64,000 bases of DNA from UBA6136 sp041178325 (GCA_041178325.1 JBEGVN010000088.1:21526-85525); one strand, 5' to 3'. Counted from the stretch's first letter, positions 7,597 through 16,434 are shown. Program-made: numbers and translations. The notes: generated from the letters alone by a model not told the origin.

Positions 7597-9162
7597 GTGT
7601 TATCGCCATTACTTGAGCGGATTGATCAGGCTGCCTCCGAGTTTGGAGACAAGCCTGCGGTGCTGTGCGATAGCGGGCACTTTTCGCACCGAGACTTGAA
7701 GGCATTATCCTGTCGTGTTGCTGCATCATTGGCATCCCGTGGGGTAAGGAAAGGAGACCGAATTGCCCTTTACGCGCAAAACGGGCCCGAGTTTGTGATC
7801 CTTTATCTGGGTATTGTTCGGGCCGGTGCAGTTGTGGTCCCGGTCAATCTCCTCATCAATACGCCAGAAGTTGCTCATGTACTTGGGGATGCCGGTGTCC
7901 TGGGTATTTTGACCCAGGTTTCGCTCGTCTCTCGCATTCAAGTGGCCCTTGAAGTCACCGGGTTGTCGCCCTTTATTGTGGAAATCGGTGAGACAACAAG
8001 GCCGCTCGATAATCTTGCTCCGGTCCTTGAGGAAGCTTGTTTTGTTGCACCGGTCATAGATTTTTTACCCGCCCAAGATCTCGTTGCTATTCTCTATACA
8101 TCCGGAACGACCGGATTTCCCAAGGGTGCGATGCTGACCCATGGAAACCTTGCGGCAAACACTAAAAGTGTCCACCTCGCGATGCATTGGCGATCGGGCC
8201 TTGATCGGGTTTTGGTCGTTTTGCCAATGTTTCACGCCTTTGCGGCAACCGTCGGTTTGCTGACGCCACTGACCAACGGATCTGCCCTGATTCCTATGAG
8301 TCGGTTCGAACCGGACGGTGTGTCCTCCACCGTGAATCGATATCAGGCAACCATTTTCTTGGGTGTTCCCAGCATGTACGCGGTACTCCTACGACTGCCA
8401 TCGGACAAGGTTTCGCTTTTTCAAAGCCTTCGCTTTGGGATCTCGGGAGGGGCGGCCATGCCGGCCAAGGTTCTCGAAAATTTTGAGGCCAAGTTTCACC
8501 TTCGCATATACGAGGGGGATGGCCCTACAGAATGTTCACCTGTGACCTGCGTGAACCCTATCGGTGGCCTTCAAAAGCCCGGTACGGTGGGGCTGCCGGT
8601 TCCGGGTGTTGAAATGCGGATCGTTGATGACATGGGTAGAACCTGTGTCGATGGTGAAGTCGGCGAAATCGCGGTTCGTGGCGAGAACGTGATGAAAGGT
8701 TACTGGAACCAGCCCGAAGCGACAGCTGAGGTCATGAATGAAGGGTGGCTCCTGACAGGGGATCTAGGTACTCGGGATGCGGATGGCTATTTCAGTATCG
8801 TGGATCGAAAAAAAGATCTCATTATCGTCAATGGAATGAATGTCTACCCCCGAATGATCGAGGAGGTTATTCATGGGGTCCTCTCGGTGCGCGAAGTCGC
8901 CGTCATCGGGGAGCCCGATGGCTTGCATGGCGAAGTTCCTGTTGCTTATCTAGCCTGTGACCCTGAGAGCACAGTTGATGAGAAAATGCTTCGGCAACAC
9001 TGCAGAGCCCATTTAGGTCGGCATCAGATACCTAAACGTTTCGTTTTTATGTCTTCTTTGCCGCGCAATGCGGCAGGAAAAATTCTCAAGCGAGAGTTAC
9101 GTTTGGATGGTGAACGCGAACGCGGGATAACCGCCGATACGCTAGGATCGGTTCCTTCCTAG
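7597..9162 (+). CDS. Long-chain acyl-CoA synthetase (AMP-forming ligase)
   Basis: An ANL-superfamily ligase of 521 residues that activates a carboxylate, probably a fatty acid, as acyl-AMP and then acyl-CoA. The P-loop ILYTSGTTGFPKGA is at about 163-176, the A5-type motif YEGDGPTE near 304-311 (usual YGxTE), the A7 TGDLGTRDADGYF near 388-400, and the A10 lysine in NAAGKILKREL near 500. Start is GTG. DxxxR-linked KKDLIIVNGMN agrees with FadD-like acyl-CoA ligases. Its end overlaps the convergent bepA end by 4 bases. The acyl chain preference cannot be read; a role in fatty-acid salvage is the default. Confidence 0.85.
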   Translation: MLSPLLERIDQAASEFGDKPAVLCDSGHFSHRDLKALSCRVAASLASRGVRKGDRIALYAQNGPEFVILYLGIVRAGAVVVPVNLLINTPEVAHVLGDAGVLGILTQVSLVSRIQVALEVTGLSPFIVEIGETTRPLDNLAPVLEEACFVAPVIDFLPAQDLVAILYTSGTTGFPKGAMLTHGNLAANTKSVHLAMHWRSGLDRVLVVLPMFHAFAATVGLLTPLTNGSALIPMSRFEPDGVSSTVNRYQATIFLGVPSMYAVLLRLPSDKVSLFQSLRFGISGGAAMPAKVLENFEAKFHLRIYEGDGPTECSPVTCVNPIGGLQKPGTVGLPVPGVEMRIVDDMGRTCVDGEVGEIAVRGENVMKGYWNQPEATAEVMNEGWLLTGDLGTRDADGYFSIVDRKKDLIIVNGMNVYPRMIEEVIHGVLSVREVAVIGEPDGLHGEVPVAYLACDPESTVDEKMLRQHCRAHLGRHQIPKRFVFMSSLPRNAAGKILKRELRLDGERERGITADTLGSVPS

Positions 9163-10640
9163 AACGGTGAGTCCTTCTCCTTTTCCTTGTTTTCGCGCTG
9201 TTCGTTTCGGATGGTCTCAATCCGTTCATCCAGAATCGAATTGAGGTAATAGTTGCCCCCTGCGGCATTTTTCGCGAGTTGAAGCTGCAGTAAGGCCTCT
9301 TGGGTTTGGCCAAGGAGGTAATAGCCCTCTGCATAATATCGGTGATACTCCGCTTCATCCCCAAGCTTACTGTAGGTTTCCGCCATCAGTTCATAAATGT
9401 CAGGGTCCGGGCTGTGATACCTCAGATAGTCATGGAGCACCTGCCGAGCCTTAGTTTGCTGATGGGTGTTGAGAAGGGCTCGTGCGTAGTTCATCGTCAT
9501 GGCGCCATTTTGCGGAAAGCGTTCAAGTCCGAGTTCATAAAGTTGCGCAGCCTTGACGAAATTCTTGCCGTCCATTTCCGCTTCGGCCAGTGCATTCATG
9601 AACTGGGGCTGGTTGGGATAGCGTTGAACCAATTTCTGCAGAATGACTTTTGCCAGTTCGGTCTCCCTTGCGCGGGAGTGAATGAGTGCTATGCCGTATT
9701 CGGCAACATCCTGTTGTTGCTGGGTGCCCCGGTTTTCATGGTTTTTGAAATACTCGAGTGCTGTTTTGGGGTTTGCTGAGGATTGGACTCGGAGCTTTGC
9801 TTTGGTGAGCTGATAGGTCAGTGAGTCCGGATACTGACGAAACGGAAAATGTTCTGACCGGTCACGCGTGTCAGAAATACGCGAGGTGGTGACCGGGTGG
9901 GTCAGGAGGAATTCGGGAATTCTTCCACCCACAAAACGCGTGCTTTGCTGCATCCGCTCGAAGAACTCTGGCATTGCCCGAGGATCAAATTCGGATTTGG
10001 AAAGGACTTGCATGCCGACGCGATCCGCTTCCGCCTCATTGTCGCGTGTAAAGTTGATCTGATACTGAGCATTCATGCCTTGGGCCGCCATCATTCCAGC
10101 GAGTGCCCCGTTTCCACCGGCTTTCGCACCGACAACTGCCGCCAGAAGCATTCCTATGGCCATCGGTATAGCCATTCTCGATGCGGCTTGAAAGGTCTGA
10201 AAAAGGTGTCTTTGGGTAACATGCGAGATTTCGTGTGCCAAGACGGAAGCCAGTTCGCTTTCTTGCTCGGTTAGGAGGATCAGTCCCGAATTTACCCCTA
10301 TAAAGCCACCAGGCCCTGCAAAGGCATTGATGACAGGTTCCATGACGACAAAAAAGGTATATGGCTGGGTCGGATTATCACTGTTGATGGTGAGTTTGTT
10401 GCCCAAGGCTTGAATGTAATCCCTGATTTCAGGGTCTGCCGAGATTTTCATCTGGCCGTGAAGGCTTCGGTAGAATGCCTCTCCAAGCTCCTGTTCCTGC
10501 ACGTTGGTCATCAAGCTGTGCGTTGGGTCACCGATCTCTGGTAATTCGATGTTGGGCATGGCAGCCCTGGCCGGAGGGAGCAGTACCGCAACCTCAAACA
10601 GAATGAGCACCACTGTTGCAACGAGTCTGGATCGAATCAT
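9159..10640 (-). CDS. bepA: BepA-like periplasmic M48 metalloprotease/chaperone with TPR domain
   Basis: Outer-membrane-protein quality-control protease of about 493 residues. A signal peptide follows the chosen ATG (VLILFEVAVLLPPARA). The zinc motif HEISH and the third ligand in NEAEADRVG mark peptidase family M48; a GPGGFIGVNSGL segment precedes them as in E. coli BepA (YfgC). The C-terminal half consists of helical TPR repeats (about 300-480). An in-frame ATG 64 codons upstream exists, but that extension is basic, lacks a signal and runs into the divergent tusD promoter area, so the shorter form is preferred. Confidence 0.88.
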   Translation of the reverse strand: MIRSRLVATVVLILFEVAVLLPPARAAMPNIELPEIGDPTHSLMTNVQEQELGEAFYRSLHGQMKISADPEIRDYIQALGNKLTINSDNPTQPYTFFVVMEPVINAFAGPGGFIGVNSGLILLTEQESELASVLAHEISHVTQRHLFQTFQAASRMAIPMAIGMLLAAVVGAKAGGNGALAGMMAAQGMNAQYQINFTRDNEAEADRVGMQVLSKSEFDPRAMPEFFERMQQSTRFVGGRIPEFLLTHPVTTSRISDTRDRSEHFPFRQYPDSLTYQLTKAKLRVQSSANPKTALEYFKNHENRGTQQQQDVAEYGIALIHSRARETELAKVILQKLVQRYPNQPQFMNALAEAEMDGKNFVKAAQLYELGLERFPQNGAMTMNYARALLNTHQQTKARQVLHDYLRYHSPDPDIYELMAETYSKLGDEAEYHRYYAEGYYLLGQTQEALLQLQLAKNAAGGNYYLNSILDERIETIRNEQRENKEKEKDSPF

Positions 10641-10709
10641 CAGTTCGTGATTGATAAGTGAGGAATAAACGAGGATATGAGGTTCTTGCCTCAGAGGATC
10701 AAGGGGATC

Positions 10710-11054
10710 ATGCGCTACGCGATCAAGGTGAACCAAGGGGAACGGTGCCCGGACGTTCCTCGCATGGCGATTGATTTTATCAGAGCCCTTCAAAATGAAG
10801 GTCACGAGGTCATTCGCGTTTTTTTCTACCATGATGGAGTTGTTGCGGGATTTGGACCCTCGGCTCCCCAGTGGGCTGAATTGGCGGAAGAAGGCGGGTT
10901 TGAGCTGGTTTTGTGCTCACAGGCGCTCGATCACCGGGGATTTACGCTCGAGGCCCGGGCTCCCTTTATCGTTGGGGGGCTCGGGCTCTGGGTGGACGCC
11001 TGTCTCAAGGCAGATCGAGTCGTTACTTTTGGGTTGCCTTCTCATGCGGTCTGA
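10710..11054 (+). CDS. tusD: Sulfurtransferase subunit TusD/DsrE family
   Basis: A DsrE/TusD protein of 114 residues that accepts persulfide sulfur, in the relay for 2-thiouridine in tRNA or in cytoplasmic sulfur transfer. The catalytic Cys of the family is present in LVLCSQAL (about residue 69), and the start MRYAIKVNQG and the FYHDGV segment are typical. The ATG is preceded by AAGGGG; a longer frame beginning 33 bases upstream has no such site. First gene of a tight tusD-tusC-tusB-tusE set; it overlaps tusC by 11 bases and is divergent from bepA. Confidence 0.88.
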   Translation: MRYAIKVNQGERCPDVPRMAIDFIRALQNEGHEVIRVFFYHDGVVAGFGPSAPQWAELAEEGGFELVLCSQALDHRGFTLEARAPFIVGGLGLWVDACLKADRVVTFGLPSHAV

Positions 11055-11385
11055 GCTGCTTTTTATCGTCCGGGTGAATCCTGACAACCGTCAGGCCACA
11101 ATGGAGGTTCTCTCAGAAATCATGACCTTTGCCGCATTTGATGTGCCCTTACGATTGCTTTTTCTCGATCGTGGCGTGAGGTTGCTCTCATCCGAAATCG
11201 ATCCGCAGATTGCGGGAATGATGATGGCATTACCCCTCTACGGTGTTGCCGACCTTTTTGTCGAAAGGGAGTCACTTGACGCCATAGAGATCGCGTCCTC
11301 GGCCCTGAATGAGCAGGTCATCTCAGTTCCGCGCTCGGAGATATCCCGCTTCATTTTTCAGCATAAAGGGGTGATGGGTGTCTGA
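11044..11385 (+). CDS. tusC: Sulfurtransferase subunit TusC/DsrF family
   Basis: Structural partner of TusD in the hexameric TusBCD/DsrEFH complex, 113 residues. The segments FDVPLRLLFLDRGVRLL and MMMALPLYGVADLFVERESL follow the TusC/DsrF pattern (paired strands then P-L-Y-G-V). There is no Cys in the region where TusD has its catalytic one, as expected for TusC. The start ATG lies inside the end of tusD and its own end overlaps tusB by 8 bases, so the three subunits are translationally coupled. Confidence 0.85.
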   Translation: MRSELLFIVRVNPDNRQATMEVLSEIMTFAAFDVPLRLLFLDRGVRLLSSEIDPQIAGMMMALPLYGVADLFVERESLDAIEIASSALNEQVISVPRSEISRFIFQHKGVMGV

Positions 11386-11629
11386 AGGTCTGTTGCATCT
11401 GGTTTTTAGCCCCATGGGGCTTGCCGCTCTTTCGTCCCGTGTTGGGTTGGGAGATTGCGTGGTCTTAATGTCGGAAGCTGCTGATACGCCAAAAGGTCTG
11501 GTGTGGCCTTTCGGCGTGAGGGTGTTTGTTCTTGCCTCAGATGAAGTCTCTGTATCAGCAGGTGATGTCATTGGTTATCGTGAGCTGGTCGCTTTAACCG
11601 CCGCCCGTTCGAGCATCCTTTCCTGGTAG
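11378..11629 (+). CDS. tusB: Sulfurtransferase subunit TusB/DsrH family
   Basis: Short subunit of 83 residues beginning with GTG inside the tusC end. GLGDCVVLMSEA at about 22-34 corresponds to the GD-x-LLLIEDG segment of DsrH/TusB, and the end with YRELVALTAAR...SW agrees with the family. A Cys at about residue 27 is present; the conserved Cys of DsrH in sulfur oxidisers sits in this part of the protein, so it may be redox active. Similarity is weak on its own and the call depends strongly on position. Confidence 0.8.
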   Translation: MSEGLLHLVFSPMGLAALSSRVGLGDCVVLMSEAADTPKGLVWPFGVRVFVLASDEVSVSAGDVIGYRELVALTAARSSILSW

Positions 11630-11658
11630 GTCGGGGTTAAATACAGTCAGGAGATGGC

Positions 11659-11973
11659 GTGAAATTGCCCGAACAATCAAAAGACGGCTTCCTCCTTGAT
11701 GCTTCACAGTGGCAAGAGTCGATGGCCCAGGCACTATTGAGGGAAACACCGATTTGCGTGGATGATCGCCATCTCGAGATCATTCGATTCATTCGGGCTT
11801 ACCATGCCAGCTACCATCATCTTCCTAATAACCGCATGTTCATCAAGGCGGTTCAGGTTTCATTGGGTCCTGAAAAAGGGGCTTCGCACTACCTCAATTT
11901 GCTCTTCGATGGTAATCCGGTCCGGAATGCTTGTTTGGCTGCAGGGCTCCCGAAACCTCCCGGATGCCTTTGA
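11659..11973 (+). CDS. tusE: DsrC/TusE family sulfur carrier with both C-terminal cysteines
   Basis: A 104-residue sulfur carrier that takes sulfur from TusBCD/DsrEFH. The C-terminal arm reads CLAAGLPKPPGCL: the penultimate Cys103 of all family members plus Cys92, separated by exactly ten residues. TusE proper usually has only the last Cys; the CX10C pair is the mark of DsrC, which can form a trisulfide. No dsrAB or other sulfite reductase gene is visible. The start is GTG with CAGGAG upstream. Last gene of the tus set; ilvI follows after a gap with its own promoter. Confidence 0.87.
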   Translation: MKLPEQSKDGFLLDASQWQESMAQALLRETPICVDDRHLEIIRFIRAYHASYHHLPNNRMFIKAVQVSLGPEKGASHYLNLLFDGNPVRNACLAAGLPKPPGCL

Positions 11974-11989
11974 ATACGGACGCCCTGTC

Positions 11990-12018
11990 TTGACGGTAAG
12001 GCTTATGGCGAGTAATTT
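11990..12018 (+). promoter_or_regulatory. Predicted sigma-70 promoter for ilvIH
   Basis: TTGACG at 11990-11995 and TAATTT at 12013-12018 are separated by 17 bases, about 70 bases before the ilvI start. It falls just after the tusE stop. A T-rich run follows but no stable hairpin, so no tus terminator is claimed. Confidence 0.5.
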
Positions 12019-12089
12019 ACTCAGTCTTTTTTCTTCGGATTGGGTTCTGTTTGCACAGGGATCCGATTCTTCACTTTAGGTGAGATCGC

Positions 12090-13820
12090 GTGGAGCTCAG
12101 CGGCGCTGAAATCGTTGTCCAGTGTCTGAAGGACGAGGGGGTCGAATATATTTTCGGCTACCCGGGTGGATCAGTCCTTCATATTTATGACGCCATATTC
12201 AAGCAGGATGACGTGCGTCATATCCTGGTTCGTCACGAGCAAGGGGCAACCCATGCTGCGGACGGTTATGCCCGTTCGACGGGGAAGCCCGGCGTAGTCC
12301 TCGTGACCTCAGGTCCGGGGGCGACGAATGCCGTAACCGGTATTGCGACGGCCTTTATGGACTCTATTCCACTTGTGGTCTTGACAGGTCAGGTTCCGAC
12401 GCCAGTCATTGGGAGTGATGCCTTTCAGGAATGCGACACCATCGGGATTACACGTCCCTGCGTGAAGCATAACTTTCTGGTGAATGATCTTTCGAAGTTA
12501 GCCGAAACCATCAAGAAAGCGTTCTTTATCGCGACCACGGGACGTCCGGGGCCTGTCGTTGTCGATATCCCCAAAGACATCACCGACCCGAACATCAAGA
12601 TTCCTTACCTGTATCCAGATACGGTCTCGATCCGGAGCTACAACCCCCAAGTCAAAGGCCATCGCTGGCAGATCAAAAAGGCAGTGGAACTCCTTGCGAC
12701 CGCCCGCCAACCGATGATTTACACCGGTGGTGGTGTGATACTCGGCAATGCTTCAGATGGGTTGGTGGAGTTGACGCGCCTGCTCGGTTTTCCGATTACC
12801 AATACCCTCATGGGATTGGGATCCTATCCGTCCACGGATCGCCAGTTCGTTGGCATGCTCGGCATGCATGGGACCTATGAAGCCAATATGGCCATGCACG
12901 AGTGCGACGTGCTTTTGGCGATCGGCGCTCGATTTGATGACCGTGTCACCGGAAAATTGGCGCAGTTCTGCCCTGATGCCAAAATCATTCATATTGATGT
13001 GGATCCTGCTTCCATTTCGAAAACCGTTCGTGTCGATGTTCCAATCGTCGGTGAGGTAGGGCCGGTTCTTCAGGAGATGGTTGAACTAATTCAAAGCCCC
13101 GACTTTAAATTGAACACCGAGGCGCTCAAGGATTGGTGGGTTAGGATTGAAAGATGGCGTCAGGTTGAGTGCCTATCATTTGATCGTCAAAGCCCGAAAA
13201 TTAAGCCGCAGTATGTGATTGAACAACTGTGGGAAGTGACAAAGGGGGATGCCTTTGTGACGTCGGATGTCGGTCAGCATCAAATGTGGGCCGCTCAGTT
13301 CTACCGTTTTGATAAGCCCAGACGTTGGATCAATTCTGGGGGTCTTGGGACCATGGGATTTGGCCTGCCAGCCGCCATTGGGGTGAAGTTGGGTCATCCG
13401 GATGCGGATGTGGCCTGTGTTACTGGCGAAGCCAGTATCCAGATGTGCATACAGGAGTTGGCTACAGCACTCCAGTACCGGACCGGGATCAAGATCATCA
13501 ATTTGAATAACGGTTATATGGGTATGGTGCGGCAGTGGCAGGAATTTAGTTACGAAAGCCGCTACTCGCAGTCCTACCTTGAGACGATTCCGGACTTCGT
13601 CCGTTTGGCGGAGGCCTATGGGCATGTCGGTATCCGTATCGACAACCCGAAGGATGTCCGGGGCGCTCTTGAGGAGGCTTTCCGTTTGAAGGATCGCACG
13701 GTCTTCCTTGATTTCCTGACGGACCCTTCTGAGAATGTCTATCCGATGATTGAGGCTGGCAAGGCGCAACACGAAATGCGACTGGCGCCGGGCGTCTCCG
13801 TGGATCGGGAGCTCGCATGA
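12090..13820 (+). CDS. ilvI: Acetohydroxyacid synthase large (catalytic) subunit
   Basis: Thiamine diphosphate enzyme of 576 residues making acetolactate and acetohydroxybutyrate for valine, leucine and isoleucine. FGYPGGSVLHIYDAI (about 22-36), the RHEQGATHAADGYAR block with the catalytic Glu (about 49-63), SGPGATNAVTGIATA and QMWAAQFYRFDKPRRWINSGGLGTMGFG are diagnostic. The cofactor motif reads TGEASIQM...NLNN where E. coli has TGDGSIQM, so the usual GDG is GEA; a Glu can still hold the metal. GTG start. The stop overlaps ilvH by 4 bases (ATGA), coupling catalytic and regulatory subunits. Confidence 0.95.
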   Translation: MELSGAEIVVQCLKDEGVEYIFGYPGGSVLHIYDAIFKQDDVRHILVRHEQGATHAADGYARSTGKPGVVLVTSGPGATNAVTGIATAFMDSIPLVVLTGQVPTPVIGSDAFQECDTIGITRPCVKHNFLVNDLSKLAETIKKAFFIATTGRPGPVVVDIPKDITDPNIKIPYLYPDTVSIRSYNPQVKGHRWQIKKAVELLATARQPMIYTGGGVILGNASDGLVELTRLLGFPITNTLMGLGSYPSTDRQFVGMLGMHGTYEANMAMHECDVLLAIGARFDDRVTGKLAQFCPDAKIIHIDVDPASISKTVRVDVPIVGEVGPVLQEMVELIQSPDFKLNTEALKDWWVRIERWRQVECLSFDRQSPKIKPQYVIEQLWEVTKGDAFVTSDVGQHQMWAAQFYRFDKPRRWINSGGLGTMGFGLPAAIGVKLGHPDADVACVTGEASIQMCIQELATALQYRTGIKIINLNNGYMGMVRQWQEFSYESRYSQSYLETIPDFVRLAEAYGHVGIRIDNPKDVRGALEEAFRLKDRTVFLDFLTDPSENVYPMIEAGKAQHEMRLAPGVSVDRELA

Positions 13821-14311
13821 AGCGACATATCATCTCAATCCTCATTGAAAATGAGGCAGGAGCACTGTCACGCGTCGCCGGACTTTTTTCCGCGCGAGGT
13901 TACAACATTGAGACGTTGACTGTTGCGCCAACAGAAGATGCATCGATGTCAAGGATGACCATCGTGACCTGGGGAAGCTATGAGATCGTTGAGCAGATCA
14001 CCAAACAGCTGAATAAGCTGGTGGATGTGATTCGCTTGATTGATATTTCTGAATCAGAACATATCGAGCGCGAACTGATGTTGGTCAAGGTAACGACACA
14101 CGGCACGATGCGTGACGAAGTGGTTCGCCTCTGCGACATCTTCAGAGGTCGCATTCTTGATGTAACACCGACCAGTTATGTCATTGAAGTCACCGGGGAA
14201 AAGACCAAGCTTGACGCTGTGCTTCGAGCCCTCGGTGAGGAAAATATCATTGAAGTTGTCCGTTCCGGGACGACGGGCATTCTTCGTGGTGATCGCGGGC
14301 TTTCAGCCTGA
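13817..14311 (+). CDS. ilvH: Acetohydroxyacid synthase regulatory small subunit
   Basis: Regulatory subunit of 164 residues that gives the synthase its valine feedback control. The N-terminal ACT domain starts HIISILIENEAGALSRVAGLF and RGYNIETLTV, both standard, and the C-terminal domain has ELMLVKV, RGRILDV and GTTGILRG at the end. Length equals that of E. coli IlvH (163). The ATG overlaps the ilvI stop, and ilvC follows after 45 bases. Confidence 0.95.
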   Translation: MKRHIISILIENEAGALSRVAGLFSARGYNIETLTVAPTEDASMSRMTIVTWGSYEIVEQITKQLNKLVDVIRLIDISESEHIERELMLVKVTTHGTMRDEVVRLCDIFRGRILDVTPTSYVIEVTGEKTKLDAVLRALGEENIIEVVRSGTTGILRGDRGLSA

Positions 14312-14356
14312 TCCCACTCCTATTAACCGAATATCCCCTTTTATTGAGGAATCAAC

Positions 14357-15373
14357 ATGCAGGTTTACTACGACAAAGACGCGGACCTTTCGATCATCCG
14401 TGGCAAGAAGGTTGCGATCGTGGGCTATGGCTCACAGGGGCACGCCCATGCCAACAACCTGAAAGATTCCGGAGTTTCCGTCGTCGTTGCATTGCGTCCG
14501 GGCTCTGAATCCGCCATCAAGGCTCAGAATGCAGGACTTGAGGTGGCTGCAATTGCCGACGCCGTCAAGTCAGCCGACGTCATCATGATTCTGGCTCCCG
14601 ATGAACATCAGGCACGTCTCTACAGCGAAGTTATCGAGCCGAACATCAAGAAAGGCGCGGCCTTGGCCTTTGCTCATGGCTTCAATGTTCACTATGAACA
14701 GATCCTGCCCCGTAAGGACCTTGATGTGATCATGATCGCTCCGAAAGGACCGGGTCACCTGGTGCGTTCAACCTACACGCAGGGCGGTGGTGTTCCCAGC
14801 CTGATTGCGGTCTATCAGGATGCATCGGGTCAGGCAAAGCAGATTGCACTCTCCTATGCCTCAGCCAATGGTGGTGGCCGTGCAGGAATTATCGAAACCA
14901 ATTTCCGTGAAGAAACCGAAACCGATCTCTTTGGTGAGCAGGCCGTTCTCTGTGGCGGTGCGACCGCACTCGTTCAGGCTGGTTTTGAAACGCTGGTTGA
15001 AGCCGGCTATGCCCCTGAAATGGCTTACTTTGAATGTTTGCATGAGCTAAAGCTGATTGTCGACCTGATGTATGAAGGTGGTATCGCCAACATGCGTTAT
15101 TCCATCTCGAACACGGCAGAGTATGGCGATCTCACCCGTGGTCCTCGCGTCATCACCGAAGAAACGAAGTATGAGATGGCTCAGATTCTCAAGGAAATTC
15201 AAAACGGCGAATTTGCCCGTGAGTTCATCCTGGAAAATCAGGCCGGTGCAGCCACCCTCAAGGCGAAGCGTCGACTGGGTCGTGAGCACCAGATTGAAGA
15301 GGTGGGTGCTCGCCTGCGGGACATGATGCCCTGGATCAAGGCCAACAAGATTGTTGATAAGGCCAAGAACTGA
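14357..15373 (+). CDS. ilvC: Ketol-acid reductoisomerase, class I
   Basis: NADPH- and Mg-dependent enzyme of 338 residues converting acetolactate to dihydroxyisovalerate, the step after IlvIH. The Rossmann loop GYGSQGHAHANNL is at about 24-36, APKGPGHLVR near 129-138, the metal-binding stretch ETDLFGEQAVLCGG near 190 and ELKLIVDLMYEGG near 226. The length marks the short class I form with one knotted domain. GAGGAA precedes the ATG. A strong terminator follows, closing the ilvIHC unit. Confidence 0.97.
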   Translation: MQVYYDKDADLSIIRGKKVAIVGYGSQGHAHANNLKDSGVSVVVALRPGSESAIKAQNAGLEVAAIADAVKSADVIMILAPDEHQARLYSEVIEPNIKKGAALAFAHGFNVHYEQILPRKDLDVIMIAPKGPGHLVRSTYTQGGGVPSLIAVYQDASGQAKQIALSYASANGGGRAGIIETNFREETETDLFGEQAVLCGGATALVQAGFETLVEAGYAPEMAYFECLHELKLIVDLMYEGGIANMRYSISNTAEYGDLTRGPRVITEETKYEMAQILKEIQNGEFAREFILENQAGAATLKAKRRLGREHQIEEVGARLRDMMPWIKANKIVDKAKN

Positions 15374-15393
15374 TCGAACCTCGGCAATCAAAG

Positions 15394-15424
15394 CAAAGGG
15401 TGGGCTGGTCTCACCCTTTGTTGT
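15394..15424 (+). terminator. Rho-independent terminator after ilvC
   Basis: A perfect 9-base stem CAAAGGGTG / CACCCTTTG with a 9-base loop is followed by TTGTTTT. It lies about 20 bases after the ilvC stop and separates ilvIHC from pssA. Confidence 0.8.
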
Positions 15425-15529
15425 TTTGGCCGCGTGGCTTTTAATCCATAACTGACCGCTGGATATGTGGCGCGCAATCCTTCAGGATAAGCACTGTATC
15501 CAACCACCTGCAGTACACCCTACGAACTG

Positions 15530-16273
15530 ATGGACACCAACGAACCGAAGAAGAATCGACGCAGGGGCATTTATTTGCTCCCAAATCTCTTCACCACCGG
15601 GGCCCTTTTTTCTGGGTTCTACGCCATTACCTCGGCGATGAACGGCCAGTTCGAGGTCGCGGCGATCGCGATTTTTATTGCCATGGTGCTGGACGGTCTT
15701 GATGGGCGAGTGGCACGGCTCACCAACACGCAAAGTGCGTTTGGCGCCGAATACGACAGCATGGCGGACATGATTTCCTTTGGAGCCGCCCCGGCCTTGG
15801 TGATGTATGCCTGGTCACTCTCAGCTTTGGGGAAGGCAGGTTGGGTTGCCGCATTCGTTCATGCTGCAGGAGCTGCGCTGAGGCTTGCACGCTTCAATAC
15901 GCAATTGGCAACACAGGACAAACGTTATTTTCAGGGGCTTCCCAGCCCATCAGCAGCAGGCATTCCGGCTGGATTCATCTGGGTTTCGGTGAAGTATGAG
16001 ATCCCGCTTGAAAGTATCCAGTACATTGGCCTAGGCATGGCCGTATGTACCGGATTGCTGATGGTTAGCAATTTTCGCTACTACAGCTTCAAAGACATTG
16101 ACCTTCACGGTCGCGTCTCCTTCCTTTGGGCGATACTGGTGATGTTGCTGTTTGCTCTGTTGTATACCAACACCCCCTTGGTTTTGTTCACGATCCTTAC
16201 CCTCTACGCTTTATCTGGGCCGATCCTGACGCTCGGACGTCGCCGTCGAATGCGCTCGGAGCGGCGGACCTGA
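15530..16273 (+). CDS. pssA: CDP-diacylglycerol-serine O-phosphatidyltransferase
   Basis: Integral membrane enzyme of 247 residues that makes phosphatidylserine, precursor of phosphatidylethanolamine. The CDP-alcohol phosphotransferase signature DG-x2-AR-x8-G-x3-D-x3-D appears as DGLDGRVARLTNTQSAFGAEYDSMAD at about residues 63-88, all four acidic residues present. About six membrane helices follow and the tail is basic (RRRRMRSERR). This is the pssA type found between ilvC and leuA in many proteobacteria; the order here is the same. Confidence 0.93.
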   Translation: MDTNEPKKNRRRGIYLLPNLFTTGALFSGFYAITSAMNGQFEVAAIAIFIAMVLDGLDGRVARLTNTQSAFGAEYDSMADMISFGAAPALVMYAWSLSALGKAGWVAAFVHAAGAALRLARFNTQLATQDKRYFQGLPSPSAAGIPAGFIWVSVKYEIPLESIQYIGLGMAVCTGLLMVSNFRYYSFKDIDLHGRVSFLWAILVMLLFALLYTNTPLVLFTILTLYALSGPILTLGRRRRMRSERRT

Positions 16274-16283
16274 CCGATCCGAC

Positions 16284-16312
16284 TTGAAGCAGATCCCGTC
16301 GGATCCTATAGT
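16284..16312 (+). promoter_or_regulatory. Predicted sigma-70 promoter for leuA
   Basis: TTGAAG (16284-16289) and TATAGT (16307-16312) are 17 bases apart. The expected transcript start is near 16319, leaving a leader of about 180 bases before leuA. Confidence 0.5.
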
Positions 16313-16318
16313 GTATCC

Positions 16319-16434
16319 ATGAGAATGTCTGATCTCCTGAGAGAGTCCGTGTTGTTTTGGCAGGTTTCTGCCCTTCTGCGTCCGTTGCTTCCCGCCACGG
16401 TCCTGTGCGTGCTCCTGCCCTGAGGGGCAGAAAC
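16319..16434 (+). promoter_or_regulatory. leuA leader: Leu-rich short frame and competing hairpins
   Basis: A frame of 34 codons (16319-16423) opens with ATG at the predicted transcript start and holds 10 leucine codons. Around it are four complementary pieces: GGCAG (16359-16363) can pair with CTGCC (16368-16372), CTGCCC (16415-16420) with GGGCAG (16425-16430), or alternatively GTTTCTGCCC (16364-16373) with GGGCAGAAAC (16425-16434). The last two choices exclude each other, as in attenuators. There is no U-run after the 3' hairpin and no ribosome site before the ATG, so mechanism and translation are uncertain. Confidence 0.35.

Noticed and set aside
12010..12028. Terminator after tusE (GAGTAA/TTACTC then T-run)
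   Set aside because: The arms are separated by one base, too close to form a hairpin loop.
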